From positions 13,842,211-13,906,210 of the forward strand of contig CM075104.1 of NCBI GenBank assembly GCA_037576195.1: a DNA stretch of 64,000 nucleotides, read 5' to 3'. Origin of the DNA: Phytoseiulus persimilis. Its lineage: Eukaryota; Arthropoda; Arachnida; Mesostigmata; Phytoseiidae. The notes under the pieces were generated by a model that saw only the letters and a program-made list of their open reading frames with translations, ran no database searches and was not told the DNA's origin. Below, in pieces: positions 1-21,743 of this stretch. Each line of letters starts with the position of its first letter. Positions within the stretch are counted from its first letter, which is position 1. A program made the position numbers and the translations under genes.

Positions 1-304
1 GCACTTTGAGCGAGACGAGGAAGATTCTCGACGGTGTCTCGAGCGCGAACTCGTGGATGTGTTCCGTCGGCTGACTGAAGCCCAGATGGATGATCCTGAT
101 CAGGTCCGAGGAACAATCCCCTTCGAAGCGGATCTCCACGTGAGGATCGATGCTGATCAGCGATGCCCGAGTGCAGTTCGTCAGGAGACGAACGTCCGCG
201 TTGGATCCTCGTTCCAGCTCGATGACGAACCTCCGCACTTCCAGGGACCGATTCACAGCCACTAAAGATAAAATTATCAGCGACAAAGTTGCGATGGGCA
301 CCAT
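1..304 (-). CDS. N-terminal part of a secreted or membrane protein, cut by window edge
   Basis: An open frame runs from an ATG at 304 to base 1 without a stop, so this is a 5' partial gene (101 codons plus one base). The first 18 or so residues, starting MVPIATLSLIILSLVAV, form a clear signal peptide. The rest alternates short hydrophobic and charged stretches as in a beta-rich extracellular domain, with two cysteines and an N-glycosylation sequon (NCT). I do not recognise the family. The start is chosen because a hydrophobic leader follows it directly and the frame upstream gives no coding-like extension. Sequence and leader are seen; secretion is inferred. Confidence 0.5.
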   Translation of the reverse strand, partial: MVPIATLSLIILSLVAVNRSLEVRRFVIELERGSNADVRLLTNCTRASLISIDPHVEIRFEGDCSSDLIRIIHLGFSQPTEHIHEFALETPSRIFLVSLKV

Positions 305-849
305 TATAGTAGCTCCAGGGCAGCATTCGCGTGTTGTCGTCCTGGTTACGCGCGTGTTCTTCTAGTGGTAGTCATACCGTGATCCGGGCTTTCCCGTCGC
401 GACGGCTTTTTCAGCTCACATGGATTCGACCGAGCGGGGGTTTCACATTCCGCGACAGTTGAGGGCACAACACGTGTTCGTTACTTCTCTCTCTCTCTCG
501 CCACCTAGATCACATGGTCCGATCGGGTTCGGTTTCAATGAATGGAGGTGTGCGATCCGTCAGTTCAGAGAACCAGTGCGATGTCGTGAAGTGATGTGTG
601 TGTGATCTAGCAACGGGCGAGCGAGCGAGCGGGCGCGCGCGCGAATGCAAAATGCGAGGGGAGGAGAAAGGGACTCGTTAGCTGTGAGAGAAGGTTGGCC
701 GACGAAGAAAAAGAGTTCATGAGCGTCCGTCGGTGTTGCCACCCATTACAGTTGCCTCGGCCGCCACCGCCACTGGGAGAGGAGGAAGTGTCTGAACCCC
801 TGAAACCGAACGGCCCGCGGTCGATGAAGTAATTATGACCGAAGGACGC
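305..849. other. Intergenic / 5' flank, no gene seen
   Basis: This is upstream of the minus-strand gene at 1-304 and probably holds its promoter and 5' UTR. It contains a short CT run near 488-500 and a GC-rich alternating stretch near 620-645. No convincing coding exon or RNA gene was found. Confidence 0.4.
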
Positions 850-859
850 TGATGCTCAC

Positions 860-1380
860 CGAAGTATTTGTGGACGTCGACGTCCGCAGAAGCTAACCAC
901 TGGGGCGATCGAGACCAACAAGACGTTGAACTTTCTTTGCCCGATTCGGAAAGCCCCCACCGCCGCGCCGATATAATACTGCCGAGCTGCCCTGCTATAA
1001 AGCACGTCTCCCCTATCGTCGCGGCGGAAGAGAACCCGCTCTGAGACTGTTATAAACATTACCGCCGGTAGCTGGACCTTGCCGAGGTATACCATCGTAA
1101 ATTCTCGAATATCTGTGGCTACGAAGGCAGATAATGCACCGCCAGCCACCTGTAGCATCTACGGTCATCTTCAGCGGATTGACGCCTGCGTTCACGACTT
1201 CTTGTACGGATTACTGCCGCGGAGCGCGTCCAGAGCTCTCTTCCGATCCACCAACAAGCCTCGCCCGAATAAGCGAGCTGAGCGACATCAGGATGCAACA
1301 TTCGTACTTCTTCCTCGCATTGAGTCGAGTTCGTGGTGTCATCGTTGCGTTGTATTCGGATCTCCAGTGTTCCGATTTTC
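860..1380 (-). other. Coding-like exon pair of unknown gene (tentative)
   Basis: Two minus-strand segments read in one frame if a 56-nt GT-AG intron (1159-1214) is removed. The upstream part includes the peptide QLAYSGEACWWIGREL, and the downstream part includes VLLVSIAPVVSF. The downstream segment ends at a good donor (GTGAGC, 854-859). Hydrophobic stretches suggest a membrane protein. No clear start, stop or family could be found, and further fragments at 1400-1600 do not join cleanly. It may be part of an unrecognised gene or a chance open frame. Confidence 0.22.
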
Positions 1381-2491
1381 AGTGACCGGCTCGCGAACCC
1401 CGAGGTGAATCGGTTCTACGATGCCGGTTCGCGGCGGATTCGAGACCGGCTTCGTTGAACGCGGTGAAGAAGATCACGTTGAAGGACAGGTTTTCTCACT
1501 CCAGCCAATGCCGACTGCCAAAATCCCCTTTTCCTGCAAAATCGTCGCCGTCTGCTCGGGTGCGAGCTCGGCGTTAGGTCCATTCTGCTCCGATGGCAGG
1601 ACAGGAGGAGCGTGCGGGTCGAATGTTCAGGGGAGATCCGCAATCAGGTTGATAAACAGACAGGTGTCGAGACAGGTCTCCGAGAAAGTAGCGCGCGTTT
1701 CTCCGCCTGTTTTTTGTTGAAAGCTTTCAGAGCGTGAAAGATGCCAGCGACAAACACGGGGATCAGAGCATTCTGGAGCGAATAACGTTCCAACAAACGG
1801 ACTGTCGAGCGGAGCACCTAGACGCCTTCGTCTGCGTGATCCATCTCGAGATGAGCGATCGCTCTTTTTCTGCTGCTTGGTAGTAGGCGACGTGCGTAAC
1901 ACGAAACTCCGGACCACTGGCTCCCGAGTCTACGGGAGGAAAACTGAATCCTTTTTCGAGTTTGCTCTTCTGCTTCGCGGGCGCACCTTAAGAACGGCTA
2001 TCTTTCTCGGAATTCCACTCTGAGACCAGTGCCGCACAACCTTCGTGCCTCGCTGCGGGAATTCGACTAGAATTGACGAATCAAGCTGGATATTCCCGCG
2101 CGATACTGCTATTCTTTCTGGGCGTCGGTGGGGAGGATTTGAACGCTGAGTGAACTTCCCGGGAAAGTGACGCAGTTTGATTCAATTGCCGCCGAATCGT
2201 CTTTGTTTCTCGTTCGGTTGACGCTAGCGGTAATCAATTCGCGCCCGCTCCTGTGAGAGGCCCATCTCTCAGCTGTAAAGCGACTTGGATGATTTTTTGT
2301 GCATTACGTTAATCGTCGAGAACGAGTTTTCTCAAGGCGTGGGAGGCCTTAATGGTTTAGCGTGTCCGTTTCGAAGACGCTCGTCCTAGCCAAACCAGGT
2401 CGGTCCCGAGCCGGAACCGGAGATGGAATTAAAGTGCGGTACTGAGACGAGAACCGCCGTCGCGATCGGTAACGACAGAAAAATATCCAAA
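1381..2491. other. Intergenic, no supported gene
   Basis: Short open frames occur on both strands, but none shows splice-consistent structure or a recognisable domain. One minus-strand stretch near 1430-1490 (peptide VIFFTAFNEAGLES) reads like coding sequence but could not be extended. Confidence 0.3.
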
Positions 2492-2497
2492 TTTATT
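2492..2497 (-). terminator. Poly(A) signal of collagen alpha1(IV)-like gene
   Basis: AATAAA on the minus strand, only 7 nt past the stop codon at 2505-2507. If this is the signal used, the 3' UTR is only a few tens of nucleotides. Confidence 0.45.
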
Positions 2498-2504
2498 CAC
2501 TGGT

Positions 2505-5500
2505 TCACCGAAACACTGGTTCAGGGATAGGTATGAACTTCTGAGATGGGTCCGCATCGTTCCTCTGAGGGTCCGCTTCCCGCAGTCGGAATATCGTTGT
2601 TCTCCGCTTGCAGACAGCGCAGCGGGATGCCATGTTCACCACGTTGCCGGGTTGACTCCTTATCCTCTCAGGAGCCTGTTCAGGAGGTTGGAACCAGTGA
2701 ATCGAACGAATGGTTTTGGCATGATCCCTGACATCAGCTCCGGGTGCTCAAGTGGTCGGAGAATCCTCACCTCAAACTGGCGACTGTAGTCAATCGGTGT
2801 CAGCCAGAAGCTGAGTCTGGTGGCGAAATAATCACAGGCGCCCGTTCCCCGACATTCGATGAACGGAGTCGGGCGGAACTCGGGGAGGCACGATCCGGGG
2901 CTTGATAGCGGCTGATTATTGCCTTGCGAAGCCGCATCAGTTCCCTTGAAAAGTTAGAGGGTTAAGAACTCCGGTGAAGGCTCCGGAGAATCCATCGAGA
3001 CCCATTCGACTCAACTCCCGGCCTCTCTCTCGACCCACCATCAAGAAACTGTATCCGATCCACATGACGTCCCACTCTCGCGGACAGTTCGGTATTTGCT
3101 CGGATTGACTGTGTATGGCGATGATGGGTCTGTCGATTTCGCAGACCGAGCAGCGGGAAATGAACTGTGCGATTTCCTCGTTCAGGATGGGGCCGGAGTC
3201 TTGGGTCGCCTCCGTGTTCAGCCAGTAGGAAAAGTCGTTCCGAGAAGCATACCGGCAGTTCCCGTCTGCGTTCTGCGGCTGCTCGCAGAACATGTAGGGC
3301 AACACGCTGAAAGCCCTCAAGCACGACCCTGGCTCGCCAAGATCCTGACCGTGAGCTTTCAGATCTGCCATCATGTAGAGGAACGAATAACCGTCCCAGA
3401 GCTTCGTCGAGTTCGCAGGACACTCCGGGATCCGAGTGCTCTGACTGTGGACAGTGAAGAGCGTGTGCCGGCGTTTCCGCAGGACTCCGTCTCCGATTCC
3501 TTCACCAGGAGGACCGGGTGGTCCTAGCAAACCGGGTTGTCCAGGGTATCCTGAATTGTATCAGAAAGCATTTGTCAAAAGTCACCACATCGCTGTAGAA
3601 AGGGCACGAACGATTGGGCGACTCTTGGGTTAAATCGTTTCTGGGAGACTCACCGGGGGGACCCGAAGGGCCGGGGTAACCCGTTAGGCCATCGGGGCCC
3701 GGGGGACCGTCAACTCCATCTTCACCGGACTCGCCGGGGTCTCCTTTGTAACCGGGCAGACCTGGATAGCCGGGCATTCCGGGATAGCCGGGTTCCCCGT
3801 CCGGACCCCGCAGGCCCTCTTCTCCCTTCCGACCGGGTTCGATTTCGACGAATCTCAGCTCCCCAGGCTGACCCGGAGGGCCGACCGGCCCACCAACACC
3901 CCGTGAGCCCATCGAACCCATGTCCCCCTTGAATCCTTTCTCTCCTTCGAAGCCATCGATACCGGGGGGCCCGATCAAACCAAAATCTCCAATCGGGCCT
4001 TGCATTCCTTTCGAGCCTTCGAAGCCTCTCGGCCCGTCGTCACCCGGCAACCCGAGTGTTGTCCCTCCAGGGCGACCGGGGATGGAGTCCCCAGGGAATC
4101 CTTGGGGACCCATGCGCCCGGGCTCCCCGAACGGACCCGGCTCGCCTGGTGTGCCTTTCCGTCCTCTCAGACCTTCTCTCCCAGGCACTCCAGGGGGACC
4201 GAGTCCGTATCCAGGGTCGCCGGTGGGTCCGTCCGATCCGTCTCGTCCAGGGTCGCCGGTGCTCCCTTTGGGTCCGGGTGGACCATCCAAGCCGGCTTCT
4301 CCGGGGTAGCCCACGTCCCCTTTCTGACCTTTCTCTATTTCTGGAATCGGATCGAGAAGTCAGATTGGCTCCCGTATCATTTCGACCGAGCGAAGTTCGA
4401 GCCCTGGCAAGATTTTCGGTGTTGCCTCCTCCAGGGTTGTTTCTCCAAATCTGATCTATCCTGGAGGAAGACTCCATCTCGAAAGAAAAACGATCGCCAA
4501 GCTATGCGAAGGAAACAGCTCTAGATGCGTTGGTATTGGACGTCGATCAAACCCACTTGATTCTGGACTCGGAGAAATTTTCAGATTTCTCTTCCTCCAT
4601 TTAGCTGTTTCTCAAACTGACCTCCTTCCACTGTGCCGTCCGCGCCGGGAAGTCCTGGCTTGCCGTTTTTCCCACGAAGGCCGGTGAGACCAGGGTAACC
4701 TTTCGTTCCTTTATCTCCAGGAATGCCGGGCATCCCCTGCGGGCCCGGGTAGCCGTCGTCGCCCAGCTCGCCTTTCCGACCTGGCAAGCCAGGTAGCCCC
4801 GGGAGTCCTTCGTAACCCGTCAGTCCCGCCGGACCGGGTGGCCCCCCTTGCCCGACCCGTCCCGGACTGCCCGGCAGTCCGTCGAATCCTTCCGGTCCCG
4901 GGGGTCCCTTGCGTCCCCGTGACCCCCGAGCTCCATAGGCTCCCGGACTCCCTGGCAGGCCAGAGAGGCCAGGACGGCCCTGCGAAACAGCTCTTGTTAT
5001 CCCGTATTCCCTTCAAGTACTTCCAAAAGACCAAATGGGTTCTCGATTCCTTGATCATGTCGACTCACTATTTCACCCCGTTCCCCTTTCTCCCCGGCTT
5101 CGCCCTCGACTCCCATCGACCCAGGATATCCGCCACGACCCGGGTAACCCCTGTATCCTTTTGATCCTCTTTCGCCCAGCAATCCTTTCATGCCTGGAAG
5201 TCCGGGCAACCCTGGATACCCTTCGAGACCCGGTTCTCCATCTCTGCCGGGAGGGCCCATGGGGCCTGGCTCGCCAGGAAGCCCAGGGCCGCCAGGCTCG
5301 CTGTTCAATCTCTCTCCTATCTCGCCCATCGCTCCTTTCGGTCCTGGGAATCCTTTCGGTCCCTGCGAACCTGGGAGACCATCGTAGCCAGGAACTCCGT
5401 CTTCTCCCGGATCTCCTTTGCCCCCGACGGATCCGTCGTCCCCAGGTAGTCCTACGAAACGAAATGAGGTTATCGACGCATTCAAGCTCCTGTCGACCGG

Positions 5501-8500
5501 AGTCCGAGCCCTGGAATCTTCTTGACAAAAGTCCGAGGCATGCTCTCTTCCTGACAACTTCCACGAGCTCTTCGCGGAAACACCCCGATATCTTACCTTG
5601 ATAGCCCGGCTCTCCAGGATCACCGATCATTCCCGTAATGCCCGTAGGCCCAGGGTTTCCGGGTCGGCCCGGGATTCCTGATTCACCCTTGGGCCCAGAA
5701 ACACCCGGAAGTCCGTCGATGCCGTCATCTCCAGGTTGTCCTGGGGGTCCAGCATAGCCTTGGGGTCCATCCTCTCCTGTTTTGGGACAGTTCGAAACTT
5801 CAGTCGTGTAGAGGGTTCTGAAGACGTAATTGCCTGCCGCCCGTTGTTCAGGATCTCCGCGAAAGCCTCCGTGACAATATAGCATCTACTTGCCGGCTTC
5901 GCCGAATTCGCCTGGATAGCCTTGCGATCCTGAAGGTCCCCGAGGTCCATCCAAGCCTGGTAAGCCTTTCAGACCTTGAGTGCCCGGAGGTCCGGGCCAA
6001 CCCACTCCACCAGCTCTGCCCTTCTGTCCTGGCCCCCCCGGGACCCCATCGAGTCCACTCGAGCCTGGTTGTCCTCTACGGCCCTCGAATCCTGGATCTC
6101 CCGGGAAACCTTTGGTTCCTTCTCCCGCGTCTCCAGGGAAGCCTCGAGCCCCCGGGAAGCCACGGAAACTGCAATCCGAATGGAGCCAATTATAGCCTCC
6201 ACGGTCTCTGTTCCCTCCGAACGGTTTAGAAAGAGCAATCTTGTTCGTTCCAGCGATATTTACCCCTGGGGACCCATCTGTCCCCTCGGACCGACGTTAC
6301 CAGGCATTCCATCCAAGCCGCGCAGACCTGCATCGCCGTCGGGCCCCGGCTCACCCGGATAGCCAACGGGACCGAGTTCTCCAGGGTTTCCCGGAACACC
6401 GGTCCCGGTGTAGAAGCCGAGAGAGCCTTTAGGCCCTGGCGGACCCTCGCGACCCACAGATCCCTTCTCTCCTTTCAACCCGGTTTCGCCGATTATGCCA
6501 GGAAACCCAGGATAGCCCATGAGACCCGGCAAACCATCGTAACCTGGTTCCCCAGCAGGAGAGAGTCCGGGCGGTCCAGCCGACCCTTTCATCCCGTCCC
6601 GTCCTCTTCTACCGTCATCGCCGGTTTCTCCGATGGGTCCTGACGGACCCGGGGAGCCGGGATCACCCCGGGGTCCCATCACTCCTTTGTCCCCCATGAA
6701 CTCATAGGGTTGAGTGTATCCTTGGCTCGGGGGTGTACCACCCTTGTCTCCCTTGGGCCCTCGGTAGCCCTGACGTCCTGTAGGTCCTTGGGGTCCAGGG
6801 TACCCGAGTGGACCCGGAAAGCCCGGGCCCGGGTTTCCTGTGGGCCCTTGATGGCCTCGGGAGCCTTTGGGTCCCGGCAGGCCCGGAAAGCCGGAGCTTC
6901 CCATCATTCCCTAAAAATTAGAAGAAGGAGCCCGTCTGTGAATTGCGAAAAATCGTCAGTTTTCCGAATCATCGAGCTCGAAAGCGGTCAGGATTGCTCA
7001 CGAGTTCGCCAGCAGGTCCACCTGGTCCGTCCAGACCGGGTTTGCCGGGGGGTCCAGGTCTGCCGGGTTCTCCTTTGCGGCCTTGCCGCCCGGGTTCCCC
7101 CATTTCCCCAGCGTTCGTGTTGAGATTCAGAGCGATGAGTTTCCCCGGTTCTCCCTTCATTCCTTTGTAGCCTTCAAAACCAGGACGACCGGGAAAGCCC
7201 TGTAAAGCAGTTGATGAGAGCCCGTCCGTTGCTGGGCAGGGACAGGTCCGGCCCAGGGAAGCATCCAAGGAAAACTGAGTTCGTCAACTCACCATGACAC
7301 CAGAAGGCCCGGGTGGAGCGGGCAAGCCGTCTCGTCCCCGCTCGCCTTTCAAGCCGGGTTCACCTTCATCTCCCGGCCATCCCTTGATGCCGTCAAGTCC
7401 CTCCTCTCCAGGCTCTCCTAACAAGCCGGGTAAACCGTCCGGGCAGAATGGACAATCTTCACCTTTCTCGCCTCGTTGTCCTTTCGTTCCGTTCCTCCCG
7501 AGGAATCCGTCATCCCCTGGTAGTCCGGGCATTCCAGGCAAACCCGGAGGTCCAGCTGGTCCGATCACATTTCGGCCGATTCCGGGCAGGCCCTTTTCTC
7601 CTTGCTCCCCAGCCGCACCGGGCTCACCAGGATAGCCGGGCAGGCCCGGCAAACCGTCCAGCCCAGGCAAACCGCGCATCCCGAAAACGTCTCGGCCAGC
7701 CTCTCCAGGTTCACCTTTCAAGCCAGCACGCCCAGGAATGCCTTGTCTTCCTTTTTCTCCTGGATACCCCGGGAATCCGGGCTCCCCCATCTCGCCTTGA
7801 AAAAAGGGATGGGGGGGTGTTCACGGCGTTCCAGCTAGAATGATTGCCCAGAGCGATCTCGACTGAGAATCACTCCATGCACGCTAACGAATGAAGACCG
7901 GACGGGGAGTAACGGGGGCACGCAGAATACCTTTGAAGCTCCGTCCCGGCCTGCCATCAGAGCCCCACGGGCCGGCTGTGCCTGGTCTGCCAGGTAGGCC
8001 TTGATACCCGGTCGGTCCTTGTAGGCCTTTGGGACCGGTGAAACCGATGGGGCCGATGTCACCTCGTTCTCCAGGGATTCCGCGTGCGCCTATCATTGAT
8101 CCGCCACCGGGGATGTACCGTCCTGGAGGCCCCTGGAGCGTACATGGATTTTTTTCGGGGACGGAAGGTGGGAGAGAAAATCCTCCTAGGATAATTTTGT
8201 CGCGGTTTTGTTAACGGGGAAGATGAATCAGCCTCACCTGCATTCCAGGAAGTCCACGAGCACCCGGCAAGCCCGGGAACCCCGGGCTTCCTTTTTCACC
8301 TGGCAGACCGTCGTCGCCGTCACGGGCGGAATCACCCATTGCACCCTTAGGTCCCCACGAGCCTTCGAACCCCTCGAGTCCTTGGGGGCCCTCGTGAATG
8401 AAGAGAATTTCGTCTAATTAACCCAGGGGAATTCAAGCTGATGGGTTCCTGTCACCTCAAACGCATGTCTTGAGCGGAATCGGGGAAAGAACTCACGATT

Positions 8501-10087
8501 GGTCCGACGTCTCCCGGGGCTCCGCGTAGTCCCTTCCACCCCGGACTTCCGGGCAGTCCCTTTTCGGTGTAGCAAAATAATGAATTTAATCTATATCATT
8601 ACATCAAAGTTGTCGGCTATCTCATACCCAACCGACCTAAATTCCGATCATAAATAGAGAGACACCCACCATCGGTCCCTCAGGGCCCGCTGGACCAGGG
8701 AAGCCGGGCTCACCACGATCCCCCGGGTTTCCAGGTAGTCCTTTTGCTTCTACCGTTCCGTTTATCAAGAAAGCGCGACGGAAATCATCAGAGAGCACAT
8801 TCCCGGGGGGGCCTCGATCCCCTTCGGCAAGAATAAATCGTCAGATATCGGGCAAACCTGCGGATGTGGCTCGGAGAAACGGATTGCACTGCATCAGAGT
8901 TCACCTTTGTCGCCAACGTCACCAAGGGATCCCTTGATTCCGACAGCAGGAGGTCCAGCCGCACCAGTGTAACCCGCTTGCCCAGGGGAACCGGGCTCGC
9001 CCGGGTACCCGGGCGGTCCCGGGGAGCCTGATCTACCCGGGTAGCCATCCGGACCCTGAGAAAGAATCGATCCAGGTTGGCAGAATCGGCTCTGGCTCAT
9101 AGTTCGAGCGGAGGCAACGCCTTATGGGAATATTCAAGTTCTACGAGACATTACGGGTTGTCCGGCTGCGCCTCTTCTCCCTTTCTCGCCGCGTCTCCCG
9201 ATCGAGTTGATTCCTCCGTCACCGGGCTCTCCTTTGAAACCCTCTCGTCCCGGCGAACCGGGCAAGCCCGGCTGACCGTCCGGTCCTGGTGGCCCAGGAA
9301 TACCAGGGAGCCCATCGGTACCATTGCATCCTAGCTTGCCGGCCACTCCCGGAACACCGGGGACTCCAGGATAACCGAAACTTCCGACGGGGCCCATCCC
9401 CCCTTTTGGACCCGCTGGACCCTGAAAAGGAGAAATTTAGGATGTCACGGACAACAACATGTCCGCTGTAATGAGGGCTCTTCTCGAATCGGTCTTTAAC
9501 CGGGCTCGAATAGCTAGCTCGAACGCACCCTTTCTCCTTTCTTTCCCTCATCTCCGTCTCGGCCGTAGTTTCCGGGGTATCCTCGAGGACCCTTGAAACC
9601 CTGCAGTCCTTTCGGGCCAAGAGGACCGCGAGCACCTCTATCCCCTGGTAAGCCGGGATAACCCTTGGGAAGGAATCGGGGAGTCGATTTATCAAGAACA
9701 CATCAGTTGTAATTATATTCAGCCGGAAAATATCACTTGATCGGCTGAGAAGGAAGAGGAGGAGGAGTATATCCTCGATTCCACGTTCATCCCGCCCATG
9801 ACAGATAATATGATCTGCAAGCATCCAATGGGGCCAAACGAAGGAGAAACACGTACCGGATTACCTGGTGGCCCCACGCATACGCATTCTGGACCTTCGC
9901 ATCCCTCGCATGTGGGCTGTGGGTGGGACTCGTAAAAATCAGCCTGTATTTCCGGAATCATCCACTATGAGGACATCGGGAAGGAGTGAGTTCGAATAAC
10001 GCTAGCCCAGCTTACCTTGGAATCTGCTACGCGAATGAACACTGATGCGAGAGCTACACTCAAGAACATGAACAGTCTCAATCTCAT
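2505..10087 (-). CDS. Collagen IV alpha1-like chain
   Basis: Basement-membrane network collagen. Twenty exons (5' to 3'): 10087-10016, 9943-9857, 9663-9529, 9421-9155, 9055-8905, 8740-8670, 8559-8497, 8390-8238, 8132-7931, 7795-7293, 7199-7002, 6910-6264, 6168-5894, 5776-5597, 5451-5069, 4979-4622, 4340-3654, 3550-3039, 2944-2771, 2675-2505. They total 5289 nt (1762 aa), the usual length for arthropod and nematode chains. Order: signal peptide ([14 protein letters not shown]), Cys-rich 7S segment ([11 protein letters not shown]), long Gly-X-Y helix with short interruptions, then a C-terminal NC1 domain with all 12 cysteines. NC1 wording ([16 protein letters not shown]) is nearer to alpha1 than alpha2. 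About 31 residues follow the last NC1 cysteine. Exon 2 could start at 9964 instead, which keeps phase. The intron 5777-5893 has a GC donor. The gene is divergently paired with the alpha2-like gene. Confidence 0.93.
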
Positions 10088-10518
10088 TTTTGATCTACAT
10101 CAGCTTCGGCGAAAAAAGGAACCTCGCAGAAGGTTAGCAGCAGCGATCACAAGGGAACGACGACCGTCTCAGTTGGCACCGAACTACCCTCTCTGACTAA
10201 ACCAAGAACCGAGATGCTATTCCAAGGTCTCCTCGCCCAGTCGAAGGCGGCCCGTTGACAATCTTGATCGGACTTGGATTTGGGATTTGGGCTCTGGCGA
10301 GCTCTAGGAGGCCAATTTGAGCCAAACTGGACTAGGCATGAGGATGAGACGAGCTTTTGGGATGATTTTCCGGGAAAATATGTATCGACAACCGCTCCAG
10401 AGGTGCATCCGAGCCTGGTGCCGAGGCGGAGCATCGGGGCAACGGCGGCAATCTGTGCGAGCGCAAAATCTTCTCGTTGTTGATAGAACCGCCAGCGAAT
10501 CTCGTCATTCCGGTCAGG
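10088..10518. promoter_or_regulatory. Shared bidirectional promoter of the collagen IV pair
   Basis: Only 431 bp separate the two start codons, and transcription diverges from here. COL4A1/COL4A2 in vertebrates and the fly collagen IV genes share this layout, so co-regulation is the natural reading. I see no canonical TATA box that clearly fixes either start site. A 194-codon antisense open frame across this interval is judged chance. Confidence 0.7.
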
Positions 10519-20229
<9,711 letters not shown>

Positions 20230-20649
20230 ACACGCTCCTTCGAACGGTTGTCCTCTCCTGGGCGGCTGGAGCAACTTTGTACATGAAGTCTGAGCGGCGG
20301 CGGTTAACATCTTCCCCTCAGACCGTTTCTTCCCGAAGTAATGTATTCTGTTCCAAAAACAACATTTTGGTCCTCGTTTCTCGCGGAAAAAGTGTATCTC
20401 ATAGGTTGACGCAACAGGGAATGAATCTAAAATGACGACGGACTTCAACGATGACTCACTAGATCGATGAACTCCTTTCCAGCTCTATTTCCTAGTTTCC
20501 GCATGCGGATCACAAGGCGCTCGTGTATGCGATCTCTCGGAAATCTCACAATCATCGTCGGTAACAGAGCCACGGTCGAGCTGCTGCTCGCGAATGAAAA
20601 CAAAGCTTATCTAAATTAATCATGTTTACTTACATGGTTATTCATTCTT

Positions 20650-20655
20650 AATAAA
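20650..20655 (+). terminator. Poly(A) signal of collagen alpha2(IV)-like gene
   Basis: AATAAA about 420 nt after the stop codon at 20227-20229. It is the first such hexamer in the 3' flank and fits a normal 3' UTR length. Confidence 0.6.
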
Positions 20656-20726
20656 CGGTTTGTCACGTTTCGAGATGCATCGTTGAAAGTATATTTTCAC
20701 AGGCAAAGAATAACGCTGCATTGCCT

Positions 20727-21125
20727 TTAAATCGAGTCTCCTGATGCGCCAACGACTAGCTGATGGCGCGACATTTTACAAAACGTTTCTCCGGTCTGTG
20801 GGCGAACGAGTTCCGGAGCGTCTCGAAACTCCGCTGCGACGGCGCGGAGCGGGACCTCGCGCGGCTCAGGGAATCCGAAAGGTTCGAATCTGCGTGATAT
20901 GATCCCGACGATCTCGAGAGTTGGTTCAGGGTTCACGGATTTCCATCTCATCCAGTGGTCCCTCTCCATGCGCGGGAGTGGAATATACAATAAGAACTCG
21001 ACGCACACGACCATAAAAAACGCAGTCGTTGTTGGGGCTGTCAGACTCCCCACTCTTCCAGAAGGTTTTTCACAAATATGAATCTCGTATGACCGGCAAC
21101 TTCGCTTCGGCAGAAAATATTGCAA
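20727..21125 (-). CDS. Hypothetical small membrane protein (tentative)
   Basis: A 132-codon minus-strand frame with one strongly hydrophobic segment (TAFFMVVCVEFLLYIPL) followed by a basic then Pro/Glu-rich tail. An intron acceptor could lie inside, so the start is uncertain. No family is recognised. It sits alone between the collagen alpha2 3' end and the minus-strand gene at 21.7 kb. It may be real or a chance frame. Confidence 0.28.
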   Translation of the reverse strand: MQYFLPKRSCRSYEIHICEKPSGRVGSLTAPTTTAFFMVVCVEFLLYIPLPRMERDHWMRWKSVNPEPTLEIVGIISRRFEPFGFPEPREVPLRAVAAEFRDAPELVRPQTGETFCKMSRHQLVVGASGDSI

Positions 21126-21743
21126 TATCAGAAAATAGTTTTCCTCTCCCGACTTTGATGGATCGTATTGTGCTCCAAGTACGGCAATACCTAGTATACG
21201 ATGGGTAGCACAACCGGGCCGAACTCACTCGCACTTGTCTGAGAATTGAGAGCAGACCGTCGCGCTCGAGGGTTCGTCACAAGTCGGCCTCAATGGAATA
21301 ATGAAGGACCGTGCGGGAATGATAGGCTTGCCAGCATTTGATGATGGCTGTGAATATTGTATGGTTCCGATGGGGGTTTACTTATTCGCTTTGTTGGCTG
21401 GATGTGTTGAAGAAGAGCGAATCATTCGACATGATGATATCACTTCGCACAGTTTGGCACAAGCACTCTACCGACCGGATGCAGCGTCCAGGTCTGAGCT
21501 GGCTCAGGAAACGCTCGATCGGTTCAGGTACCCAAGTTTGAGCATATCGGCAATCAATACTTATTTTGCATCATTTGGTTCTGGGTGAATTCTTTCTCAC
21601 AACCCCACTGTCCGGGTGGACCTTCACAAGTAGTTCGCGAGGATCAACCTCTCACCGCGTTGGGCGTTCCCGGCTGATGCCTCGTGCGATCGTCAGAGCT
21701 TCACCGGAGGTCGAGTTTGAAACATAATTCCCCTTGACAAATC

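Noticed and set aside
2340-2415. Possible tRNA-like hairpin sequence
   Set aside because: It lacks the conserved B-box (GGTTCGAATCC-type) and a 7-bp acceptor stem.
3920-9048. Many long plus-strand frames rich in Pro, Gly and Ser across the collagen alpha1 region (and the mirror set on the minus strand over 14-19 kb)
   Set aside because: They are antisense or frame-shifted shadows of Gly-X-Y codons, whose GC-rich period-3 pattern suppresses stops in other frames.
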